A stretch of 64,000 nt of DNA from UBA6918 sp040754425 (GTDB lineage: Bacteria; Pseudomonadota; Gammaproteobacteria; Burkholderiales; Thiobacillaceae): positions 1 to 64,000 of the forward strand of contig JBFMCR010000001.1 in NCBI GenBank assembly GCA_040754425.1, given 5' to 3'. The notes under the pieces were generated by a model that was given only the letters and a program-made list of their open reading frames with translations, was not told where the DNA came from and ran no database searches. Below, piece after piece: positions 57,177-64,000 of this stretch. Position 1 is the stretch's first letter. The number at the start of each line of letters is the position of its first letter. A program made the position numbers and the translations under genes.

Positions 57177-60100
57177 ATGAACAGACAAGACCGCCTCCAG
57201 GGCACGCTCTACAGCCCCGATTTCGAACAGGATTCCTGCGGTTTCGGACTGATCGCTCAGCTGGACGACCAGCCCTCGCACACGCTGGTTGCCCGCGCCA
57301 TCCATTCCCTGGGCTGCATGACCCACCGCGGCGCGATTGCCGCCGACGGGCTGTCGGGCGACGGCTGCGGTCTCTTGTTCAAGAAGCCGGACGCCTTTCT
57401 GCGCGCCGTGGCAAAAGAAGCGGGGTTCACCCTGTCCGAGCGTTATGCCGCCGGCCTGGTGTTCCTGTCGCAGGACGCCGCCCTGCGCAAGGCCGCCAAG
57501 GACGCCCTCGCCCGCGAACTCGAGGCCCAGAAACTCGTCGTGGCCGGATTCCGCAGCGTGCCGACCAATACCGGAGTGTGCGGCGAATACGCGTTGGCCT
57601 CGCTGCCGGTAATCGAGCAGGTGTTCGTCAACTGCCCGGACGCGCTCGACGAGGAACATTTCGAGCGCGCGCTCTACATCGCGCGCCGCCGCACGGAAAA
57701 GGCCCTGGCCGCCGACAAAGTGTTCTACATCCCCACCCTGTCCTCGCGCGTGGTGTCCTACAAGGGGCTGGTGATGCCGGAAAATCTGCCGGTGTTCTAC
57801 CCCGACCTCAACGACGAGCGCTTCGCCTCCTCGCTGATCGTGTTCCACCAGCGCTTCTCCACCAACACCTGGCCCGAGTGGCGCCTGGCCCAGCCCTTCC
57901 GCTTCCTCGCCCACAACGGCGAAATCAACACCCTGCAGGGCAACCGCAACTGGAGTCGCGCGCGCGAGATGAAGTTCGAATCCGACCTCATCCCGAACAT
58001 GGACGACGTGCGCCCCATCGTCGGCACCGACGGCTCCGACTCCATGAGCCTGGACAACATGGTGGAAGGGCTGGTCATGGGCGGCACCGGCCTTTTCCGC
58101 GCCGTGCGCCTTTTGGTGCCGCCGGCCTGGCAGAACGTCGAGGACATGGATCCCGACATGCGCGCCTTCTACGAATACAACTCCATGCACATGGAAGCCT
58201 GGGACGGCCCCGCCGGCCTGGTGATGACCGACGGCCGCTACGGCGTGTGCGCACTGGATAGAAATGGTTTGCGCCCTGCGCGCTGGGTGCTGACCCGCGA
58301 CCGCATCCTCACCATCGCCTCGGAAGTGGGGGTGTGGGACTACGGCGCGGAAAACGTGGAGAAGAAGGGCCGCGTGCGCCCGGGCCAGATGGTGGCGGCC
58401 GACCTCGCCACCGGCAGATTGCTGTTGCCGGAAGACATCGACGCCGAACTGAAGTCCGGCCACCCCTACCGCAAGTGGCTGAAGGAAGCCACCAAGCTCG
58501 AATTCGGCGCCTACCCGGACGGCGACATGCAGGTCATGGACGCCGCCGGCCTGCTCACGCATCAGAAACTCTTCAACGTCAGCATGGAAGAGCGCGACCA
58601 GATCCTGCGCGTGCTGGCCGAAGACGGCCAGGAAGCCATCGGCTCCATGGGCGACGACACCCCCATGGCGGTGCTCTCGCAGAAAGTGCGCTCGCCCTAC
58701 GACTACCTGCGCCAGCAGTTCGCGCAGGTGACCAACCCGCCGATCGACCCGATCCGCGAAGCCATCGTCATGTCGCTTTCGACCTGCTTCGGCCCCGAGC
58801 GCAACCTGTTCAAGGAATCCAGGGAACACGCGCATCGCCTGGAAGTGAGCTCGCCGCTCTTGTCGGAAACCGCGTTCAGGGCCATCACCGGCCAGACCGA
58901 TCCGGCCTACAGGAGCCAGCGCCTGTCGCTCAACTATGATGCGGCCAAGCTTTCGCTGAAAGCCGCTGTCGAGAAACTCGCGGCCGACGCCGTGGCTGCC
59001 GTGAAAAATGGCGCGGTGATCCTGGTGCTGACCGACCGCGACATTTCCGACAAGACCCTGCCGATTCCGGCGCTGTTCGCCGTCGGCGCGGTGCACCATG
59101 CCCTCATCGACGCCGGCTTGAGATGCGACGCCAACATCGTGGCCGAGACCGGCACTGTGCGCGATCCGCACCATTACGCCTGCCTCATCGGCTACGGCGC
59201 CACTGCGGTCTATCCCTACCTCGCCTACCAGGTCATCGCCGACCAGGTGAACAACGGCGAGTGCAAGGTGCCACTCGACAAGGCGCTGTCCAACTACCGC
59301 AAGGGCATGGACAAGGGCATCTACAAGGTGCTGTCCAAGATGGGCATTTCGCTCGTGGCGAGCTATCGCGGCGCCCAGCTGTTCGAGGCCGTGGGCCTGC
59401 ACGAAGAAGTCATCGAACTGAGTTTGAAGGGCACGGTGTCGCGCGTGTCCGGCGCCGACTTTTCCGACTTCGAAGCCGACCAGAAACTGCTGCACAAGAA
59501 CGCCTGGAACCCCATGAAACGCCTGCCCGCCGGCGGCCTCTTGAAGTTCATGTTCGGCGAGGAATTCCACGCCTACAACCCAGACGTGGTGCAGCAGCTG
59601 CAGAAGGCCGTGCAGACCGGCAGCTACGAGGAATACAAAAAGTACTCCGAGATCGTGAACACCCGCCCGGTGGCGATGATGCGCGACCTCATGCAGGTGA
59701 AGTTCGGCGCCAACAAGCCGATTCCCATCGACGAGGTCGAGCCGATCGAAGAAATTTTGAAGCGCTTCGACTCGGCCGGCATGAGCCTGGGCGCGCTGTC
59801 GCCGGAAGCGCACGAGGCGCTGGCCGAGGGCATGAACCGCATCGGCGGGCGCTCCAACTCGGGCGAGGGCGGCGAAGATCCGAAGCGCTACGGCACCGCC
59901 AAGACCTCCAAGATCAAGCAGGTGGCCTCAGGGCGTTTCGGCGTCACCCCGGCATATCTCGTCAACGCCGAAGTGTTGCAGATCAAGATCGCGCAGGGCG
60001 CCAAGCCCGGCGAGGGCGGCCAGCTGCCCGGCGACAAGGTGTCGCCGCTCATTGCATCGCTTCGTTACTGCAAGCCCGGCACGCCGCTGATTTCGCCGCC

Positions 60101-61658
60101 GCCGCACCATGACATCTATTCCATCGAAGACCTGGCGCAGCTGATTTTCGACCTCAAGCAGGTGAACCCCGCCGCTCAGGTGTCGGTGAAGCTGGTGGCC
60201 GAGCCCGGCGTGGGCACGGTCGCGGCAGGCGTGGCCAAGGCCTATGCCGACCTCATCACCATTTCCGGCTATGACGGCGGCACAGGCGCCTCGCCCTTGA
60301 CCAGCGTGAAATACGCCGGTACGCCCTGGGAGCTGGGGCTTTCCGAAGCTCAGCAGGTGCTGCGCGCCAACGGACTGCGCGGCCGCGTGCGCGTGCAGAC
60401 CGACGGCGGTCTCAAGACCGGCCTGGACGTGGTCAAGGCCGCCATCCTCGGCGCGGAGTCCTTCGGCTTCGGCACCGGCCCCATGGTGGCGCTGGGCTGC
60501 AAGTACCTGCGCATCTGCCATCTGAACAACTGCGCCACCGGCGTGGCCACGCAAAACGACAAGCTGAGGAAAGAGCACTTCATCGGCCTGCCCGACATGG
60601 TGGTGAACTTCTTCACCTTCATGGCCATGGAAACGCGCGAACTGATGGCGCGGCTGGGCGTGAGAAAACTCACCGACCTCATCGGTCGCACCGATCTCAT
60701 CGAGCTGATGGAAGGCCAGACGCCGAAGCAGCAAAAACTCAAGCTCGACGTGCTGTTAAGCCAGGGCGGCATCCCCGCCGACGCGCCGCGCTTTGCACAG
60801 CAGGAGCGCAACCCCTCGTTCGACAAGGGCGAGCTGGCGGAAAAAATGGTGGCCGACTGCGCGCCCTTCATCAGGAGCGGCAGGAAGAAGTCCTTCACCT
60901 ACGCCATCCGGAACGTGAACCGCTCCATCGGCGCGCGCGTGTCCGGCGAGATCGCCCGCGCGCACGGCGATGCCGGCCTGCCCGACGACACCCTGCACAT
61001 CAAGCTCATCGGCTCGGCCGGCCAGAGCTTCGGCGTGTGGAACGCCACAGGCCTCACCCTGGAACTCGAAGGCGACGCCAACGACTACGTCGGCAAGGGC
61101 ATGAACGGCGGCCGTCTGGTGATCTACCCGCCCAAGGTTTCGACCTTCGAGCCGCACCGCAACATCATCATTGGCAACACCTGCCTGTACGGCGCCACCG
61201 GCGGCGAGCTGTTCGCCGCAGGCCAGGCCGGCGAACGCTTCGGCGTGCGCAACTCCGGGGCGTTTGCCGTCATCGAGGGCGCGGGCGACCACTGCTGCGA
61301 ATACATGACCGGCGGCACCGTGATCGTGCTGGGCGACACCGGCCTCAACTTCGGCGCCGGCATGTCGGGCGGCATGGCCTTCGTCTACGACGAGTCGGAA
61401 AAATTCCCCACCCGCATCAATCACGAACTGGTCGACGCGACCAAGCTGGTCGGCGACGAGACCGAGCCCTACCGCGTGTTTCTTAAAGCCGGCATCGAAC
61501 GCCACCTGGCGCTCACCGCAAGCCCGCGCGCAAAGTGGCTGCTCGACAGCCTCGACACCGAGATTGGCAAATTCTGGCTGGTGAAGCCCAAGCGCATTTC
61601 GCTGGAAGACCTGCTCGACGACCTGCCCGGCGCGAAAAAGGAAGCGGTTGCCGCCTGA
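57177..61658 (+). CDS. gltB: Glutamate synthase large (alpha) subunit
   Basis: A 1493-residue subunit of NADPH-GOGAT. The N-terminal glutaminase domain begins after a short propeptide with the catalytic cysteine in QDSCGFGLIAQ. FMN/synthase segments include SNSGEGGEDPKRYGT and GYDGGTGASPLTS, and the 3Fe-4S cysteines are in ICHLNNCATGVATQ. A C-terminal beta-helix domain follows (MSGGMAFVYDE). TAGAAT (57123) is a possible -10. It glutamylates 2-oxoglutarate together with GltD, encoded 148 bases downstream after hairpin L. Confidence 0.97.
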   Translation: MNRQDRLQGTLYSPDFEQDSCGFGLIAQLDDQPSHTLVARAIHSLGCMTHRGAIAADGLSGDGCGLLFKKPDAFLRAVAKEAGFTLSERYAAGLVFLSQDAALRKAAKDALARELEAQKLVVAGFRSVPTNTGVCGEYALASLPVIEQVFVNCPDALDEEHFERALYIARRRTEKALAADKVFYIPTLSSRVVSYKGLVMPENLPVFYPDLNDERFASSLIVFHQRFSTNTWPEWRLAQPFRFLAHNGEINTLQGNRNWSRAREMKFESDLIPNMDDVRPIVGTDGSDSMSLDNMVEGLVMGGTGLFRAVRLLVPPAWQNVEDMDPDMRAFYEYNSMHMEAWDGPAGLVMTDGRYGVCALDRNGLRPARWVLTRDRILTIASEVGVWDYGAENVEKKGRVRPGQMVAADLATGRLLLPEDIDAELKSGHPYRKWLKEATKLEFGAYPDGDMQVMDAAGLLTHQKLFNVSMEERDQILRVLAEDGQEAIGSMGDDTPMAVLSQKVRSPYDYLRQQFAQVTNPPIDPIREAIVMSLSTCFGPERNLFKESREHAHRLEVSSPLLSETAFRAITGQTDPAYRSQRLSLNYDAAKLSLKAAVEKLAADAVAAVKNGAVILVLTDRDISDKTLPIPALFAVGAVHHALIDAGLRCDANIVAETGTVRDPHHYACLIGYGATAVYPYLAYQVIADQVNNGECKVPLDKALSNYRKGMDKGIYKVLSKMGISLVASYRGAQLFEAVGLHEEVIELSLKGTVSRVSGADFSDFEADQKLLHKNAWNPMKRLPAGGLLKFMFGEEFHAYNPDVVQQLQKAVQTGSYEEYKKYSEIVNTRPVAMMRDLMQVKFGANKPIPIDEVEPIEEILKRFDSAGMSLGALSPEAHEALAEGMNRIGGRSNSGEGGEDPKRYGTAKTSKIKQVASGRFGVTPAYLVNAEVLQIKIAQGAKPGEGGQLPGDKVSPLIASLRYCKPGTPLISPPPHHDIYSIEDLAQLIFDLKQVNPAAQVSVKLVAEPGVGTVAAGVAKAYADLITISGYDGGTGASPLTSVKYAGTPWELGLSEAQQVLRANGLRGRVRVQTDGGLKTGLDVVKAAILGAESFGFGTGPMVALGCKYLRICHLNNCATGVATQNDKLRKEHFIGLPDMVVNFFTFMAMETRELMARLGVRKLTDLIGRTDLIELMEGQTPKQQKLKLDVLLSQGGIPADAPRFAQQERNPSFDKGELAEKMVADCAPFIRSGRKKSFTYAIRNVNRSIGARVSGEIARAHGDAGLPDDTLHIKLIGSAGQSFGVWNATGLTLELEGDANDYVGKGMNGGRLVIYPPKVSTFEPHRNIIIGNTCLYGATGGELFAAGQAGERFGVRNSGAFAVIEGAGDHCCEYMTGGTVIVLGDTGLNFGAGMSGGMAFVYDESEKFPTRINHELVDATKLVGDETEPYRVFLKAGIERHLALTASPRAKWLLDSLDTEIGKFWLVKPKRISLEDLLDDLPGAKKEAVAA

Positions 61659-61682
61659 TGAACGCAATGCCTGCAAACATCT

Positions 61683-61755
61683 TGAACAAAGAGGACATGA
61701 GGGACAAGAGGGAATATGATTTCGCCTTCCTCCTGTCCTCCTTGTTCGTTTTTTC
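61683..61755. repeat. Hairpin element L (GAGGACA arms)
   Basis: The left arm is AACAAAGAGGACATGAGGGACAAGAGG; the right arm is CCTTCCTCCTGTCCTCCTTGTTCG, its degenerate complement, followed by six T. It lies between gltB and gltD, with words like those of element A. The T-run makes it terminator-like, which could reduce gltD relative to gltB. Confidence 0.75.
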
Positions 61756-61806
61756 CGCACTGCACCTCCCTGCCCGGATGGTCTGCCGAAACTGGTATGA
61801 ATAACC

Positions 61807-63234
61807 ATGTCTGACGTTTTTCAGTTTCTGAACAAACCCCGCCGCGACGGCGAAAAGACCGCCGCGGTAATCCGCATCCACGAGTTCAAGGAAATCTACG
61901 CCAAGATGGACGAGGCGCACGCCAGGGAACAGGCGGGGCGTTGCCTGGGCTGCGGCAATCCTTACTGCGAGTGGAAGTGCCCGGTGCACAACTACATCCC
62001 CAATTGGCTCAAGCTGGTGGATGAAGGCCGCCTGTTCGAGGCAGCGGAGCTTTCGCACCAGACCAATTCCCTGCCCGAGGTGTGCGGTCGCGTGTGCCCG
62101 CAGGATCGCCTGTGCGAAGGGGCCTGCACGCTCAACAGCGACGGCTTCGACGGCAAGGGCGGCTTCGGCGCGGTGACCATCGGCCAGATCGAGAAATACA
62201 TTTCCGAGGAGGCCTTCAAGGCCGGCTGGCGCCCCGACATGAGCCAGGTGAAATCCACCGGCAAGAAGGTCGCCATCATCGGCGCCGGACCCGCGGGCCT
62301 CGGCTGCGCCGACGTGCTGGCGAGAAACGGCGTGAAGGCCGTGGTGTTCGACCGCTATCCCGAAATCGGCGGCCTGCTCACCTACGGCATCCCCGAATTC
62401 AAAATGGAAAAGTGGGTCATGACCCGCCGCCGCGAAGTGTTCGAGGCCATGGGCATCGAGTTTTGCCTCAACACCGAAGTCGGCCGCGACGTGCAGATGG
62501 CCGATCTCATGAAGGAATACGACGCCGTGTTCCTCGGCATGGGCACTTATACCTACATGAAAGGCGGCTTCCCCGGCGAGGATCTCCCCGGTGTGCTGGA
62601 AGCGCTGCCCTTCCTGATTTCCAACGTGAAGAACTGCCTCGGCCAGCTTTCCAAGGACGAAGTGTTCCACGACATGAAAGGCCAGCGCGTGGTGGTGCTG
62701 GGCGGCGGCGACACCGCCATGGACTGCAACCGCACCTCCATCCGCCAGGGCGCGATTTCCGTGACCTGCGCCTACCGCCGCGACGAAGCCAACATGCCCG
62801 GCTCCAAGCGCGAGGTCGCCAACGCCAAGGAAGAGGGCGTGAAGTTCCTGTGGAACCGCCAGCCGGTGGAAATCGTCGGCGACGGCCGCGTCGAGGGCAT
62901 CAAGCTCGTCACCACCGAACTCGGCCCTCCCGATGCTCGCGGCCGCCGCACGCCGGTCGTCGTCCCGGGTTCCGAGGAAATCGTGCCGGCGGACCGTGTT
63001 ATCATCGCCTTCGGCTTCCGTCCCAATCCCCAGCCGTGGTTTGCCGACCTCGGCCTCACCACCGATCCGGCCGGACGCGTCATCGCCAAGGGCAATACCC
63101 ACGCCTTCCAGACCGCCAACGAAAAAATCTTCGCCGGCGGCGACATGGTGCGCGGCTCCGACCTCGTCGTCACCGCCGTGTGGGAAGGACGCGAAGCAGC
63201 CAAGGGCATACTCGGCTACCTCGGCCTGAATTAA
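61807..63234 (+). CDS. gltD: Glutamate synthase small (beta) subunit
   Basis: A 475-residue FAD/Fe-S subunit passing NADPH electrons to GltB. N-terminal 4Fe-4S cysteines are in CLGCGNPYCEWKCPVHN and CGRVCPQDRLCEGAC. The FAD loop is IIGAGPAGLGCADVL and the NADPH loop VLGGGDTAMDCNR. The C-terminal FAGGDMVRGSDLVV is standard. It is followed by an intrinsic terminator. Confidence 0.96.
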   Translation: MSDVFQFLNKPRRDGEKTAAVIRIHEFKEIYAKMDEAHAREQAGRCLGCGNPYCEWKCPVHNYIPNWLKLVDEGRLFEAAELSHQTNSLPEVCGRVCPQDRLCEGACTLNSDGFDGKGGFGAVTIGQIEKYISEEAFKAGWRPDMSQVKSTGKKVAIIGAGPAGLGCADVLARNGVKAVVFDRYPEIGGLLTYGIPEFKMEKWVMTRRREVFEAMGIEFCLNTEVGRDVQMADLMKEYDAVFLGMGTYTYMKGGFPGEDLPGVLEALPFLISNVKNCLGQLSKDEVFHDMKGQRVVVLGGGDTAMDCNRTSIRQGAISVTCAYRRDEANMPGSKREVANAKEEGVKFLWNRQPVEIVGDGRVEGIKLVTTELGPPDARGRRTPVVVPGSEEIVPADRVIIAFGFRPNPQPWFADLGLTTDPAGRVIAKGNTHAFQTANEKIFAGGDMVRGSDLVVTAVWEGREAAKGILGYLGLN

Positions 63235-63255
63235 GCTCTCTCGCCATTACAGACC

Positions 63256-63289
63256 AAAACGAGGCCGGGAAATCCTAGCCTCGTTTTTT
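63256..63289. terminator. Intrinsic terminator between gltD and the FadL-type gene
   Basis: AAACGAGGC/GCCTCGTTT stem with about 12-base loop and a T7 run on the plus strand. A-run on the opposite side makes it usable in both directions. Confidence 0.85.
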
Positions 63290-63301
63290 TCATGCAACAA
63301 A

Positions 63302-64000
63302 TCAGAACAGGTAGCTGTAGGTGAACTGCCAGTTCACCTGACTGTGCTCGATGATCATGCCGCCATTGCCGAAAGGCGGCAGCGGCCCGGTACCTGTCAC
63401 CGACACTTGGGGCACGTAGCTCAGCGAGAAGTTGATCCGGGACTGCTTGTTGAAAGCATAGCCGAAGCCCGCCGTGTAATGGTCTTCGACGATGGCAGGC
63501 CACAGGTAAGAGACGAACTGGTCGGGGATGGGGTTCTTGCCGTGGTTGTAGCCCACGCGCCCGGTGAAGGCATCGCTGAACTTGTAGGCCAGCCCCAGCG
63601 CGATCACGGTCTGGTTGTCCCAGTCCTGCCGGAACGGGAATGCGGCGCCCAGCGGGTTGCGTATGGTGACGGTGTTCATGCTGTCGTTCCACAAAATCTG
63701 CTTGATATCGGCCGCGGCCATCAGGCGCTCACTCGCCTGCCAGGCGAAGCCCAGGCCCGCCATGGCCGGCATGTCGAAGCCGGTCACCTCGTAGCCGCCG
63801 CCATCCAGGTCCGGCAAATTGCCGGCGGACTGGTACACGCCGCCGACGGTGAGGGTGTCATTCACCTGATAGGCGAAGCCCAGCTTGGCGGCGAGGCTGT
63901 AACCCTTGGCCTTGCCGGTGAAATCGCTGTCGTCCTGGAAATTGATGCCGAACAAGGGCACGGACAAATCCATGCCCGCCCACACCACATCGACGCTGCC
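63302..64000 (-). CDS. OmpP1/FadL-family outer-membrane protein (C-terminal part)
   Basis: The gene runs off the end of the window; about 232 C-terminal residues are visible. Alternating beta strands (AGLGFAWQASERLMAAADI; TGRVGYNHGKNPIP; YTAGFGYAFNKQSRINFSLSY) and the final aromatic residue (FTYSYLF) fit a FadL-type hydrophobic-substrate channel. The N-terminal hatch and signal peptide lie beyond the edge. Substrate unknown; relatives import long-chain fatty acids or aromatic hydrocarbons. Confidence 0.85.
   Translation of the reverse strand, partial: GSVDVVWAGMDLSVPLFGINFQDDSDFTGKAKGYSLAAKLGFAYQVNDTLTVGGVYQSAGNLPDLDGGGYEVTGFDMPAMAGLGFAWQASERLMAAADIKQILWNDSMNTVTIRNPLGAAFPFRQDWDNQTVIALGLAYKFSDAFTGRVGYNHGKNPIPDQFVSYLWPAIVEDHYTAGFGYAFNKQSRINFSLSYVPQVSVTGTGPLPPFGNGGMIIEHSQVNWQFTYSYLF

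Noticed and set aside
56526..59813. 1095-codon open frame antisense to the start of gltB and continuing into the unknown membrane gene
   Set aside because: Length is striking, but the product is a low-complexity shadow with no domain, and gltB on the other strand is unmistakable.

Overview
The window reads as chromosomal DNA of a GC-rich betaproteobacterium, probably from the Nitrosomonadales/Rhodocyclales part of the class. The support is gene-family resemblance and gene order: a tkt-gap-pgk-pyk-fba cluster, phoH/ybeZ-ybeY-corC, a zapB-like/zapA/6S RNA/ygfA block, and an SHP-DHC-cytochrome b-QseBC-like electron-transfer cluster. No RuBisCO or phosphoribulokinase gene is present, so autotrophy cannot be claimed. 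There is no rRNA operon, CRISPR array, prophage or transposase gene.

Layout. 1-3.8 kb: argA and rsmE (minus), then a thioredoxin-like protein and an inositol-phosphatase-family protein (plus). 4.1-11.3 kb: central carbon cluster ending in a strong terminator. 11.4-15.3 kb: corC, ybeY, phoH-like, miaB and tRNA-Met (minus). 15.4-20.8 kb: an unknown protein, gluQ, a membrane protein, a CapA-like protein, and btuB behind a cobalamin riboswitch. 20.8-25.3 kb: ZapB-like protein, zapA, 6S RNA, ygfA and two sodium-coupled transporters. 25.3-31.2 kb: cytochrome c, BI-1 family protein, Na+/H+ antiporter and two thioredoxin-fold proteins (minus). 31.3-35.0 kb: Ca2+/cation exchanger and P-type ATPase. 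35.2-46.4 kb: a signalling and adhesion island. 46.6-49.8 kb: ilvD, lgt, a VanZ-like gene and tRNA-Ala. 50-52.6 kb: ODP-type diiron protein, GAF-GGDEF cyclase and a zinc-ribbon membrane protein. 52.6-57.0 kb: QseBC-like two-component pair, cytochrome b, diheme cytochrome, SHP and an unknown membrane protein. 57.2-64 kb: gltB, gltD and a FadL-type porin cut by the window edge.

The most system-like region is 35.2-46.4 kb. A two-partner-secretion adhesin (tpsB-fecR-tpsA) lies divergent from a CHASE2 nucleotide cyclase. On one side is a dual-CNB/rhodanese protein whose stop overlaps the start of an orphan ParA-like ATPase. On the other is a CNB-EAL phosphodiesterase. In one place this puts a cyclic-nucleotide source, two predicted cyclic-nucleotide receptors, a c-di-GMP output and a surface exoprotein.

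The second notable feature is structural. At a dozen or more sites, mostly in short gaps between co-directional genes, there are hairpins whose arms are built from degenerate 7-9 bp words. One hairpin is inserted in frame inside ybeY. Others supply the last codons of phoH and ybeY, a low-complexity N-terminus of the IMPase-like protein, and the whole pyk leader. Other oddities are a 252-bp element with terminal inverted repeats that provides the stop region of two convergent genes, a duplicated tkt tail, and an 8-C tract that puts the diguanylate cyclase out of frame with its likely start.
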